A stretch of 64,000 bases of DNA from Anthopleura xanthogrammica (GCA_964019055.1 OZ025218.1:5931259-5995258); one strand, 5' to 3'. Positions 33,401 to 45,483 are shown, counted from the first letter of the stretch. Made by a program: numbers and translations. The notes: generated by a model not told the origin, from the sequence alone.

Positions 33401-35264
33401 TTGCATTGCGGTTGAAATTAATCCTTTCATCAAAAGTAAACCAACAACATGGTTTTTCGTTTGGTAGTAAGATTTGTGTCCGGTTTAATGTCTACAGGAT
33501 ATACCATTGTTTACTTAAGCAGCCAACACGACAATTAGCCAAGTTCTTCCTTTCAACAGTAGAGTATTTTTGAGTATAAATGGAAAAAAGGTTCAAAGAA
33601 AAAGTATGATGAAGTGCGCTTGTACTTGGTTTAAAACGTCTTCTCGTTTATCCTAACATAAAATGCGCGCCCTTGTATTTTATTAGTGTATAAGAATAAT
33701 ATTTATTTTTAAAATTGCTCGAGTTGTTTTTGCGAAGAATATTTTTCTGATCAAAAGCAAAAATTCCTTTTTTAAATAAATGCTCTCTTGTATCTTTAGT
33801 AATTTCAGTTTACCAAATTAGCAATTAATAATGCAAAACAATTCTTGATTTTAATTTCTTTGATATCAAAAGCCGCGGAAAAATAACAAAATAAAGAGGT
33901 TTCTTTGAGGCGGACGGAAGCAGTAGGTGTTTGTTTTATTCATTTATTGTACTATTATATTTCGTGGTTAAACAAGGAAACAGGATCTTGAGAACCTAAT
34001 GTTTCTATTTTAGAAAATTATAAGTTTTTTCAACGCTGTTCCTTTCGGTTTGTTTGGTATCAATCAGATTGGGACCACAAACATGTTAGCATCCTGTAGG
34101 ATCCTGTTCAATCAGTTATCACTGAGAGCCATCTATTTATATCAAATACTTCCGGTAAATAAAGGGTAAACAAGAACTACAAGGGCCGCGGGGAATGTCC
34201 TCCTACTCGGGTGCGATTCTTGCGCACACACACACGAGAGCCCATAAGAGGGAAGACACTGAGAAAGTTGTTCTAAGAATCCCGCTGTGCGTGCGCAAAT
34301 AAAAACAAGATCTTTCATGAGAGAGTGAGTGCAGTGAGGGAGAGAGAGAAACACAGAAATAACATCCGACCATTTGTGCAAATAGTGGCTAATGAAGAAT
34401 AAACAAAATTTATCTATTTCATCATAAACTGATCATTTGCGCACAACCTATTTTTAGAACAAAAATTGATAGGCAACAACCAATGATAAAAATACTAAAA
34501 AACTATAATACCAAGGATTTGATTAAAACAAGCAAGGCTTTCACTTTGGAATTTGAAAACAAATTTGTGTGTTATGTGGTATTCTCATTCTTCCTTAAAA
34601 TTGCTGGATTACTTTAAAAGGAAACCAAATTGTCGGCTTGAACAATTAGCAATTTATTCTTAATCAGACCTTTGATCGTTGTTCGACTTTATGGTTTACG
34701 TAGGTGAAATGCGTAGTCAATAAGGATGTGCGCGCGGGCGGTACAGGAGGTGATATCCTGTTCCAACCCCTTCCCACGCAACCTCTTCCTCCCTGGAGCT
34801 CGGGGAAAATGGGATAAGAAGCGATCTATTTCGGATTCTCTAGTTGCTATAGAAACCGATAAAGGTGCTGGTGCATCTCCTCCCTGTGTGGAATTGGGAT
34901 CCCGTTTACCATATTAATGAGATTATTCTGTGCTAATATTTATTTGTTTTTCAAGATTTACAGGACAGTTGTGGTAATACGTGGACCATCACTGACTAAC
35001 GAGTATACTTACTATTTTACGGAGCTCATTGCGCACCTTAATCCTCTCTTAAATCCTGTGGTGTACGTTGCCTGCAGCCGACAGTATCGCTGTTCCATTA
35101 AAAGACTGTTTAATAACTGCTGTCTGTATCGTTTGAGCCTATTGATGCAGAAATATCTTGTTGGTAAGTCTTTCAAATATCGCGCAATACATCAAAATCA
35201 ACCAAACAATCATTTGATGAAGGCCATTGGTAAATGGTCGAAACGTCTAGTTCTTAAAAATTAA
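30458..35264 (+). CDS. Class A GPCR, prostanoid-receptor-like, two coding exons
   Basis: Exons 30458-31249 and 34956-35264, joined in phase 0 (TTG/GTAAGT donor; TTTTTCAAG acceptor), give 366 aa. Start ATG has A at -3. Landmarks: N-glycosylation sites N3 and N10; N41 in TM1; LILSD (D70) in TM2; C97 at the top of TM3 and C175 in loop 2, forming the usual disulfide; CAMRF (119-123) instead of DRY, with the arginine kept; W151 in TM4; CYVP (259-262) in TM6; NPVVY (297-301) in TM7; a Cys/Lys-rich tail. Loop 2, LGKFRLYERGYFCALD, resembles the prostanoid receptor pattern G-x-G-x-Y/F...GxxCF/A, so a lipid-mediator receptor is a reasonable guess, not proof. The single intron (3.7 kb) interrupts TM6 after L264 and holds SINE copies and a 137-bp tandem repeat. 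An alternative acceptor CAG at 34961-34963 would break the frame. Confidence 0.88.
31620..31765 (-). mobile_element. SINE copy in the 30458 GPCR intron
   Basis: In reverse: GGGTTCGATTCCCAAACTAG, a perfect B box, then TGTTAGTTCTCTTCTGTGC and TCTCCAGTTTCCCTTCTGC, ending in CAACTTCTAAATTCTAATTT. It sits 250 bp from the full plus-strand copy, in opposite orientation. Confidence 0.6.
32010..32245 (+). mobile_element. tRNA-derived SINE, nearly full length
   Basis: Head GTGTAGCCGGCGGTGAGAGA (A-box-like) and GGTTTCGAGTCCCG (B box), body TGTTGGTTCTCTCTTGTGC, then a tail AACTTCTAAATTCCAATTTG with a short GCCACT/AGTGGA stretch. It is the only complete plus-strand copy here and the reference for the minus copies in this list. 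It lies in the intron of the prostanoid-like GPCR. Confidence 0.7.
32660..33195 (+). repeat. Tandem repeat, four units of about 137 bp, in the GPCR intron
   Basis: GTATG(AT)GTAGGCCGATAG starts at 32664, 32800, 32941 and 33076, each followed by ACTGGACTGTCATGTATAGG, CGTTATTGGTAGATAAAAAG and AGTTTAGAAACCGCGAG. Unit-to-unit identity is high, so a fairly recent expansion. Confidence 0.85.
33196..34955. other. Remaining intron of the 30458 GPCR
   Basis: AT-rich, with a short CACACACACA run near 34225 and a GAGAGAGAGA run near 34340. No exon or mobile element recognised. Confidence 0.4.
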
Positions 35265-35446
35265 AATCAGAGACAAATTTAACCAAATGTTATTGATATT
35301 ATGAATCCTGATTGCGAATTTAAGACATAAGTTGGATTCAGGTTGTTAGATAATACTGAATCTTTATTACAGTGTAGAAAAGGAGACAAAGAGAGAAGTA
35401 AGAAAAAATAGGAAAGAAGGAAATAGAAAAAAAGAAAGAAACTGAA

Positions 35447-35927
<481 letters not shown>

Positions 35928-36638
35928 AAAAGGAAAGAAAAGAGTAATGAAGGAAAAAAGTAAACTATATAAGGCACTACATAGCTTAATAGTTGACTAT
36001 TAAACTCATTTTAATCTGGTTATAGATAAATATTTCTGTTTTCGTCATACAGATAGTAACGGGTCATCAACTATTGAACTGCGCAAGATGTCTTCCTTGT
36101 CAGCAAGATCAGACACCACGATTGTCGAATAAGTCCAGCATAATTCTTAAAAATATACGATTCAGCTATTTCAAAAATTGTTGCCAATTGTCTGCGGGTG
36201 AAGGTTTTGTTGCAAATTGCATACCATGCTTGAAAGGTATTATATTCATATGTAAATAATGACAGCACAGAAGAAAGTATAACGTTAAAACCTGTAGACA
36301 AAGTTTGGGAAACGTACATAATGTTGTGACCTTTTTCTGATTGCATTTATATCGCCCATAGCGTATTTCGAGCTTGGTATGTAAACCTTGACCAATCTAT
36401 TTTTGAAAAAGCTATACACACCATGTACGGTATTTAACCTGAGATGTCTCTCACCATTTTCCAATAATATTAATAATAATATTAATAATGATAATTCAAA
36501 GAAGTTTGAGGAACTACAAACCCTTTGCAGCACGTGTTTCCGATGCAGCTCAAAATGGAGGACAATTCTCTTGATAATTATACTTTACTAAGAAATAAAA
36601 TTAATATACTGTAATCCAAAATGAACTTGCAGCACGTT

Positions 36639-36897
36639 GTACGTCAACTGGACAATGAGTACCTCGGGCGTTTCTTTATATAGACCCCTCGCACCTATAG
36701 ACCCCTTACACGTGACATCAATGCAGCTCAATTTGGAAGACAAAGCAATAAGGTTCGAATTCCAGTTCTCAGGAGATTGAAACTCTTTTGTCTTGTCCTC
36801 CAAATTGAACTGCATTGATGTCACGTGTAAGGGGTCTATAGGTGCGAGGGGTCTATATAAAGAAACGCCCGAGGTACTCATTGTCCAGTTGACGTAC
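36639..36897. mobile_element. MITE, nearly perfect 105-bp inverted arms
   Basis: Left GTACGTCAACTGGACAATGA and right TCATTGTCCAGTTGACGTAC are exact reverse complements; the arms continue almost unbroken through TATAGACCCCTCGCACCTAT and ACACGTGACATCAATGCAG, with a spacer of about 45 bp. High arm identity implies recent insertion or gene conversion. A fragment with AATAGACCCCTTGCACTGAC lies at 21195, in MICU1 intron 9. Confidence 0.9.
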
Positions 36898-37682
36898 GTA
36901 GACGAGTCTGATTTTAACCATAGTTAAGGGGTAGACGATTAAGTATAGTAGACGGGATTTAAGTTCGCAGCCTATTTAACTTATATTATGTAATAGGTAT
37001 CCAAAAGTCTTAGGACAGAAGAATAATTACCATAGCTGGAAAGAGCATGCTAAAATAATTAAAACCGTGAAGTTTGAAGGAAGTAAGTTTAAAATTCGCG
37101 ATATTCAAAAATCGCAATTTTGTTGGTAGACAAAAGATTTCTCCAGCAATGGTTTTCATACAAAATTCACACTTTTCAAAAATCTTATCTTCGCGAGTTT
37201 TGAACTTATTTCCGGCTTCATACTTCACCGCTTTACTAATTTAAAATGCGCTTTCGAGCTATGAGAATTTTTTTTATCAATTTAGAAATACCCGATAAAA
37301 GATCATTATAGTATACTATCGTCAAGTTTTTGGATGAGTTCAAATATTAAGAATAAGGTCAGGGTGTTTGCTGATGTAAACGGCTTGTAATCCGTCTATC
37401 TGGAGGGTGTTCGTGGAGGCAAACAGCCTGAGGGGTCAGGCCTTAGGGTACGAATAGGCAGTACGTAGCAATAATAAGATAGAAAAAACAGTTATGAAGC
37501 TTAACAGTTAATCAAAATTGACTTTAACTTGGAGATAAAAAACGATATAATCTAAAATAGTTAGACATGGAAGTTTAATGCTGATGATGATAAACATTGT
37601 ACGGTGTACGACTAGTTGCAAAAAGGTACCTAAAAAGTTACTTGCGCGGCATGCATTATGCTTAGAGATCTCTCTGCTTGCT

Positions 37683-37852
37683 AATAGCCCACTGTCGATA
37701 TTTTGGTTGAGTGATCATGCACAAAGCAATTCAAAGCGAGGCTCCGGGGAAACAAAAGAATATATTAGGATTACTCCATTGTTTCCCAGGAGCCTCGTCT
37801 TGAATTGCTTTGTGCGTGATCACTCAACCAGAATATAGAAAGTGCGCTATTT
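37683..37852. mobile_element. MITE, 170 bp, about 72-bp inverted arms
   Basis: Arms GGTTGAGTGATCATGCACAA / AGCAATTCAA and TTGAATTGCTTTGTGCGTGA / TCACTCAACC pair with few mismatches; outermost bases are AATAGC(C)CACT and AGTGCGCTATT. Central loop about 25 bp. Confidence 0.85.
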
Positions 37853-38398
37853 GTCCTGGTGTCTCGCTTTGTTTGCTTATCTTGTCAGTCTTTTTAATTT
37901 TTGATTTTGCTTTCTGTACGCATGCAAATGAAATATGAAAGGTCTAATTACTCTAATAACTAGTAATAATATATTAATTCAATTAGGATTCAAAGAGACG
38001 AAGAAGTCTAGAACTTTTCACTGCAGCCCGTCTGTACAATTGTTTTGACCTCCTCCCTTAGAAATAAGAAATTTCGCGACCTTGTACCTAATAAACGCGT
38101 AGTAAAGCACCTTTAATATAAATGCCTTAACAAGGACGTAGTGAGGCGTTAAACTCGTTTAGTCATCAATATACCCTTGCAGCAAGTAATCAAGGCGTTA
38201 AGTTGTTGTATATACATATATTCTATTTATTAAATGTGTGAAGGTATTAGCTAATCCGATGACTTAATCTCTATGTGATAAAGTATGAAATCCAAAATCA
38301 GCAGTGATAATCAGGCTCTCAGACTCATGCAGGTAATCTAATTTAAAGGAATTAGAGATCGTTCTAAGCTTGTTAACATCGAAAAAATTGTATTAAAA

Positions 38399-38594
38399 GT
38401 GATTTGTCTCTGTGAGAAAATGTGTGAGCGCGCGTTTAGCTGGCATAATCACTTAATCAAACTATTAAGACAAGATTTTAACAACAACGCGAATTTAAAT
38501 TTCATGAAGTTCCACAATGGCATTCTATATTTCAAACTAGTTGGAATAGCCAATGTGCATGAGCTCGAAACTCTAGCACAAAGTATGATGGGAA
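38399..38594 (+). other. Orphan exon-like frame (unrecognised)
   Basis: Open from about 38399, with internal ATGs, through GILYFKLVGIANVHELETLA to a strong donor (GGAAA/GTGAGT at 38595). It has a coding-like hydrophobic pattern, but the upstream acceptor is poor and no partner exon was found. It may be chance or a decayed exon. Confidence 0.2.
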
Positions 38595-38809
38595 AGTGAG
38601 TTCTTTTGCTTTTTTGGCTCCTCTAAAAATTCATCTGATAATTTTTCCTTCGACATTTTCTATAGAAATGAAAGGATTTCAGCAGACGAAAATAACAGAG
38701 TAATTTTTTTCTGATATTTCCTTTGATTTCCCTGTTACATTTTTAAAAAACTCACTTTCCTAGAGTGCTTTGTGAGCTTTGATGCACATTGCCTATTAAG
38801 ACTTTTTTT

Positions 38810-38936
38810 AGAGTGATTTTATTTGGCCGGTGAAAAAATTGTCAAACTAATAGTTAGTAGTCCATTTTGTTCTTTATCAACTAGTACTAACTAAATAGGC
38901 ATCTTTCTTTCATGGGATAAATAAAATCACTCTAAG
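38810..38936. mobile_element. Short MITE-like element, 15-17-bp inverted ends
   Basis: TTAGAGTGATTTTATTT at the left and AAATAAAATCACTCTAA at the right, 127 bp overall. TTTTT precedes the left end. No internal gene. Confidence 0.6.
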
Positions 38937-39160
38937 TGGCTGTCGACACGTTTTCTTTTAATTCTTTAACCTTTTTTTTTTTTTACTTGTCTACTTGTAA
39001 ACCACAATTTTACATTATGTAATCTTGATATAAATATCCTTGTAATACATATTATTAATATGTGTAAATAAACACAAGTTCAACGTTCAAGTACAATTAA
39101 ACAGGATATCAGTCGAAAAATAATGAAATTAAAGCTTGCAATTAAATGTACGAGGATATA

Positions 39161-39447
39161 ATAGTCAGGTCTGTTAGCGAAAAGATCGTGCACTTTTGAA
39201 TACAAGCACCACACTTGGCACAGATGTTCGTTGGGGCATACTAAACAGATGTAGGGGTGGGTGCCAAAAAATGGTGGTCGGGGGGAGGCACGCCACACTC
39301 TCTACTAGATGGTTAAATTTTATAAAAATTAATACGAAACGAAAAGCTTTCCTTCAAGTTTTAACTCTAACATGGACGAGTTGTTTAAAAAAGTCAAAAG
39401 TGCACGATCTTTGCCATTTTTGTCGCTTACAGACCTGACTATAATCG
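39161..39447. mobile_element. MITE with TA flanks, mariner-like
   Basis: TAGTCAGGTCTGTTAGCGA and TCGCTTACAGACCTGACTA are inverted, with AAAAGATCGTGCACTTTTGA / TCAAAAGTGCACGATCTTTG inside. Both ends are flanked by TA, which fits a Tc1/mariner-type target. The short frames overlapping it are not genes. Confidence 0.75.
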
Positions 39448-40193
39448 CATTTCTCGTTTGTATTAAAAAAAACGCGCACAACTTCATCCATGGAATGACC
39501 CATGCTATGAGATTTTATTTTAATCCTATTAGAATTCCATGGAACCTTGTGTTTGTTTGCCAAAAGCTGTGAGGTTAATAAAACATATACCATTCCTGTT
39601 TCCGCAATAGGCAAAATAACTCAGATATTAACTACTTAATCAATTTTTTTTAATTTGCTCTATTAACCTTGTTTTTAAACGCTAAAAGTGGATTATATAT
39701 AGCTCTTATTAACCGAGTTTGAGGTCCGTACCGTAAGTAATGCCGGACCGCAAATTGACCAATCATAACGCGTGAAATTACCTTGCCATATAATAAATGG
39801 CGTTATGGATAAAAATAGGAACTTTTCAGTCAGTGTTTTCAATATCGCAGCGCAAGCCATAATTTTACCCAGAATTATTTTAACGTGGGTAACTCCTCAA
39901 AAATACTTGCGCTCAAGTATTCCACATTAACATTGCCTGAGAACTTTGAATGTTTGGATAAGATGTCAGAAAGTAAAGGAAATTTTCTGATTGTATGACT
40001 GTTTAGGAAGAGCAGGCATCATGCGTTGTTAATGCGCAGCTTATTCATAATTCTCCCTGTTTATCATTGGGTCTGTTCCGTCTTGGAATCAGTCACATGC
40101 TTGTAATCTAGATAGGTATTTTTCTTGCGTCAAGGTTTTTTCTCTGCCTTTTCCAAAGTAAGATTACATACGATGTGTAACGGATGGCAAAAT

Positions 40194-40388
40194 AGAGCGG
40201 TTTTTGTATGAGTGGGAAGCAATACGGCAAATTCGTAACCGTACTGTATCCGTACCGTATGTTACCGTAACCGTCATGCACTGCGCGTTATTTTATGAAA
40301 ATAAAAAGGCAAATATAAAAGGCAATGGGAAGCCAATTCAACGTTATGGCTAAGTCGTACTGTGTACGTGCTGCAAGAAAACCGCTCT
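40194..40388. mobile_element. MITE of the AGAGCGGTTTT family
   Basis: AGAGCGGTTTTTGTATGAGT at the left, GCAAGAAAACCGCTCT at the right; the interior is rich in CCGTACCGTAACCG-like alternations. The element nested at 56.47-56.63 kb has related ends (AGAGCAGATTTCGTATGAGT). Confidence 0.7.
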
Positions 40389-41164
40389 GTCAAAGCGCTA
40401 TATATTGCATGTCTAAAACGATTCATTGAAAATGCGCTTTTTCAGTTATTATTAGACTTGATTAAAAATCTTCGATTTTGGCTTCTGACTTGAAAACATA
40501 GGAAGACAGGCGCAATCGATCAAGATGACAATCGCGCAAACTATAAAAAAGTATAGACCTCTGCATGAATATCTGCTTAACCTGCTAAACACTGAGCTCG
40601 AGATACGGAAAAGATTACACCTAGCGGCTCCTTATGGCTGAATGAAAAACATTAGCAAAACATGTTAAAAATCAGTTATTGATTAAGAACATGGTTTGAT
40701 TTTTTTGTAGGATTACAAGTAGAGCATGCACGCGAAGTTTTAAGATGACGTTTTCTGTTCCTTTAATTTCTGGGTTGGCCGGCCTTTGGTGTCGTTATCA
40801 GTGTGTGGCCAATGATTCTCCTAAAATGGCGATATTTTAATGGTAGACACTGACGCCAGAAATCAATCCTACTTCAAACTGACGAAGTTCTAAAGGAAAT
40901 GAAAGTTTAAAGATAGCATAATCTTCTTTTATTACACAGTTTAATATGCTCAAGAATGGCAATCAGCTTAAACGATTTGCATGGAGCTATAAAGCAAAGT
41001 TTTCTTGTGGCGTATCTTAAATTATGGAAAACGAGTATATTAGAATGATAGAATGACATGTTTTCTACTGCAGACACTCTACAATATGTGCATGGCAGGA
41101 TCGTCATTGTTTTGAAAGGATATCACTTAATAGCCAGTGGCTAACAAACCTGTGACCCTCGTTC

Positions 41165-41345
41165 CATGATCGAATTGGAATTAAGATTTTATTTGTGTCT
41201 GTGTGTGTGTGTGTAAAAGGGGAGGGGAGGGGAGGGGGTGGAAATCCGAAGAACCCAGAGAAAAGCCCTCAATGTGCAGGAGAGAACCAACTGGCGACTT
41301 TAAGGTCAGTTTAAGGATCGAACCCATGATAAACAGCGCACCCCA
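41165..41345 (-). mobile_element. SINE copy, intergenic
   Basis: In reverse: head with GGGTTCGATCCTTAAACTG (B box), AGTTGGTTCTCTCCTGCACA body, GGGTTCTTCGGATTTCCACC, and an AATTCCAATTCGATC tail. A G-rich CCCCTCCCCTCCCC stretch and a (GT)n run split the body from the tail. Confidence 0.6.
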
Positions 41346-44300
41346 CCCTGTTTTCTAATAATTAGTTTACGTGCGCAAAAGTTTATAACAGACAAAATAC
41401 CATGCGCAATTCGAAGCGCCCAGTCAAACCATCCGGAACACAATTAGTTAAAATGGGCATATCAGATGGACGAGACAGGAGTGTAAAATTGCACCAGGAA
41501 CCGTCTTAAATCAATAGAACATGTGCGATATAACCTAAGGATATTCAGCTGCATTTAAACTTCGATTACACGCAAACTAAAACTTGAAAACAACTTAATA
41601 CCGAGTCTCGTTTTGCGTGCTTGTATGCCTGGTGGCGCGCATATGATGTATCATAAATAGACTGGTCAAAATTAATGCATCGTGCGCGCGATCAGTCTAG
41701 ATCTCTTGCTTGTTTCATATTAAAAGATTACAAGTAAATAGGAGTGGCGCGCATTAAATTAACATACCAAGAGTATCTTAAAGACTTTTGCGCAGCATTT
41801 TCTCAGTTTCTTACCAAGATTTAATGCTTGATTGCGGATTTGTTCAGTTAATGCGTCTTAAATCTCTCAGATATCGATTGAAACTAAAGTCAAAGTAAGC
41901 TAAGACAACGAAAATCTGGCTCCCGTTTGCTGATGGAGAGGAAACAGGGGCGGGACAAGATAACGATGCTAGACGTTAATCCAAGATGTGTTCTTAACAA
42001 AATGACCTTTAAATTTGGAACTGACGCGACGGCGTAATTAGTAAATGATTCGTGTTGTTACGAAAACCGTTTGCAGGCCAATACGATGTATGACCCACTG
42101 CCGGCCACAACAAGGGTCCATCACAGTGATTAATAATAGGTTTTTAGCTTATCATCAGGTTATGCAATCTTGTTGGTTGATTGCCTATCAGTTTGGTGAT
42201 CAGGCGAAAAGATCGTCTTATATTGATGTGGAAGGTACTACTTATCAACTTATCTAACCGGACTAGTTAGTGAAACATGCAAACTACATGGAGAAACAAA
42301 ATGTCAACTAAAAACAAATAAGAAATAAGCCGAATCTTTATCATTACCACGCCCTATAAAACCGAGTTCTGATGAACGTATTTTAGTATTTTCACCAAAC
42401 CCTCACTGTATTACACACAAAAACAAATACAATCAGATCGATGTCCCATAGTAAAAGAAAGTTGCGCAATTGCTTGTTAATCCATGATAAGGTTCATATG
42501 ATGGATTACGGCTTTAAAATTTAGAATGGTGCATCAATTTGAATTTTATAAAGCGGATTAGAACTTTGCGCTCTATTCAAAAGAAGAAAATGAAAGTACA
42601 AGGGTGTAGCACTTAAATGGGTTTTAATTAGATGTAGCTTTCGCAAGATCGTAAAACGCGTAACATTCATAGCTTCCGCTTCCTACATGCAGGTTTCAGG
42701 ATGAAAGATATGTATTTTCGTAGCGAGTGGGACGCCTTCTTTGGCTTACATGACCGCAATCGCAGTTTGAACACCCTAACAAGCCTTAAAATAACCCAGT
42801 TTTTGTAGTGTATTAAAAAAAACGTGCCACTTCTTAGCTATGGCACTGTGCAGGTCAGAATGAATGGTGAGCATTTCCAAAGGCGCAACACCTAATGGGT
42901 TGCCAACATCGCATTTTTCAAATGGCTTCCATGCGGGTTTCAGCATGAAAGGTGAATATTTTCGCGCATCCCTTGTCGCGGTAAAAAAAACTATTGAGTG
43001 TCAAAATAGATATTTTCATTTTCCATCCAGATGACTACTCCTCTATTCCAAGCATCTCATCAAACTGGGCTACAAAGATCCGATTATGATTTAACAGCAA
43101 CTACTGCGCATGCTCCAATGCTTTAGATCAGAATTTACGCACAGCTCACAAACAATAACTCTACTCTAATGCTATTAGTTATCCAATATTCGAGCCTTCT
43201 GCCTACTTAACCAAAATATCAACTTGCAGTCCTAACATTTTGGACATGAAAACCTGACAAGTATGAAACCCATTAAGGGTACTTCCCGTGATTTTGTAGC
43301 TCGCTGACCACATATTGTGATTTCCTTTTTACAAAGGCGCGAGTAATCAAATTACTAAGGGATGTAATTGATTATAGCCGTAAGACTGATTGCGGATTGT
43401 AATCGTCAAAAGAAAGTTTTGTTACCCAATTAAAAGCACTTGTAGGTGGCGGAAAGTCTGATGTATCAAGGAATTAAGAGTTTGTCCTGATTTTTATTGG
43501 ACTTTGATTTTCTCACAGCTGGAGTGAATAAGGCATAAAATGCGCATTAGTGACATGTGACTGGATGGTGACCGTGTCGACTAATAGTTTGACGTTAATG
43601 TAAAAATGTCTTGGTTAAATCCTTCTCTCTCAAGGAGTTTAATATATGGCAAGGCAGGGAATAAAACAATGAGAGAATACTGAGAATTAGGATAAATAAA
43701 GAAATCGGTTGGCCATCATTTGAAGTTTGTTCAGGGGGTAAGAATATTGAAAAAAACGATGTATTTTACTTACGCACCGAGAATTAAAACCTTGCAAGAA
43801 AAACAATTCAACGGAAAGCTCTAAAACATGCTAGAAAAAGCGTGAAAAATAGAATTGCCTGTAACTTAATTTTTCTATTTGTTGACAACATTCCCAATAA
43901 AAATGTTAATAAAAAACTTGTCACAAACAGTTGGTTTTTATCTCCTTTTTCACGTTCAGCGTAAACTGTTCTAGCCACCGTAATTAACTCCTGCAGTAGA
44001 CGAGGCGCGAGGTTTGCGTTCAATTAAAAGCAGAGAACTCGTAGTCCGTGTGTGTGTTCCTTATTTGCCGTGCGTCTATAGTTACAGGTTACACAACTGT
44101 TTTCTTTTTTAATTCACATTAGTAATTTACTCCTCTAAAAAGCGACTAACGGTCCTTTCGTCTGGTCTTTCATTATGCATCAAGTTTGAACCGGAAGCAC
44201 CTAGTAATCCCTCAGAACCTCGACGATCTCTCTAAGGACGCAAAAGAAGGAACTAGGACCAACTGAGAGCATATTTTTCTTGGCTGTATCAAAATGTTCG

Positions 44301-44690
44301 TGGCAATTGATGCTGTTTTAATGCTCAATTGTTTGGATTTTTTACCTACTGTGCACAGTTTGAGGTGCTCAACACCTCAAGGCCCTAAACCAGCAACACC
44401 TACCTCAAAGATTGGTAATTGCTATCGATTACATCGGTTGGTCTCCACTCGACCCCAAATGAAATCACGAAAAAACAATGCTATGATAGAGTAGAGTACA
44501 AACAAATAGCCTCTTTTAGACTGAAATATAAGCAAGTACTTAGAAATACATTAATAAGGGTAGAATATTGTTGAGAAGTATTTTATCTGATAGAACGAGG
44601 GTGACAGGTTTGCGTGTCATAGCCATTAAACGCTCTAAAAATAAGGACAATTTATTTAATTATCTATTTATTATTTTTATTTTAATGTAA
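41346..44690. other. Intergenic, no gene seen
   Basis: A loose direct repeat pair (GCAGGTTTCAGGATGAAAGA at 42690, GCGGGTTTCAGCATGAAAGG at 42934) about 245 bp apart is the only structure noticed. A frame at 44294-44491 begins with an ATG and a hydrophobic run; see the findings. Confidence 0.4.
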
Positions 44691-44710
44691 ATATCAGCGA
44701 AAAATAGTAC

Positions 44711-44746
44711 GACGTTTCGAAGTCTGTATGACTTCATCATCAGGTA
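44711..44746 (-). ncRNA. Hammerhead-ribozyme-like core (well preserved), Penelope-type
   Basis: Minus strand: CTGATGA (44743-44737), T, then a perfect 6-bp stem II GAAGTC/GACTTC with loop ATACA, then GAAAC and GTC. UAC before the core pairs with GUA after the GUC cleavage triplet, giving a 3-bp start of stem I. The ACGU across the stem III position is self-complementary and has no room for a loop, so cleavage would need two molecules, as proposed for Penelope-type and satellite hammerheads. No reverse transcriptase is found nearby, so it is an isolated pseudo-LTR fragment. Confidence 0.6.
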
Positions 44747-45451
44747 ATGATTGAAAGAAAGAGTTACATAGCGTTAACTAAGCGTTAATTATTTATTTAC
44801 TTATTTATTTATTCAATTATTTATTTGTTTATTTATCTGGGGTTTTTTTTGTTGTTTATTTATCTGTTTGTTTATTTATTTCAAAGGAAATTTTAGCGAT
44901 ATCTTGCTGCGCAGACTAAATTTCTTCCTTTACTTAGTAAACACTTAAGGTAATAATTGTTAGGATTATTTTTCGCTAATGAGTTGCGCAGGCCTTCTCT
45001 TTTTTAGTGAATTAAAAAAATCCAGTCATGAAATTCCTCAAGAAAACTTGGCAAGTTTCTTTGGCGCTACGAGGCATATCGCTTGGCCACAGAGAGAACT
45101 GGTACGTTTCTACCCTTTTAATGCTTCAGTCATACTGAGCAAAATATCACGAGATGAAAAGAGCCTCAAGCAAGCACTATATAAATACCAGCATGGTTCT
45201 CCTTTTTTCCCTCTCTTAGACTGATATCACGATGCTTCACGCTGTCTCCTAGCGCATAACATAAGGTATTAACTTCAAAAAAGCGCTCAGACTGACCGCA
45301 AAAAACGCTGGTCAAAAAAATCCTCTTTTACAATTAGAGAGCCTAAAACGGGTCCGATGACGGATATCGAATTAATTTGTGAATAGTATTGACCGTGTTG
45401 AATTGGTATAGTCGTGATCTGATTGGTTGCTGCTGGCACCGGTGCGGCGCA
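44747..45451. other. Upstream region of the collagen-like gene
   Basis: TTTATTTATTTATT-type runs at 44790-44885, then an 81-codon ATG frame at 44979-45224 that matches nothing I know. No further supported feature before the TATA box. Confidence 0.35.
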
Positions 45452-45483
45452 TATATAGAAAGACCCCGCCGTATCCTTTCAGT
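45452..45483 (+). promoter_or_regulatory. TATA + initiator for the collagen-like gene
   Basis: TATATAG at 45452-45458 lies 29 bp before the A of TTTCAGTGG (A at 45481), a textbook core promoter. ATTGG (inverted CCAAT) occurs at 45422-45426 and again near 45402. The 5' UTR would be 93 nt with no intron. Confidence 0.6.

Noticed and set aside
44979..45224. 81-codon ATG frame upstream of the collagen-like promoter
   Set aside because: No recognisable domain, poor start context and a TATA-driven gene begins just downstream.
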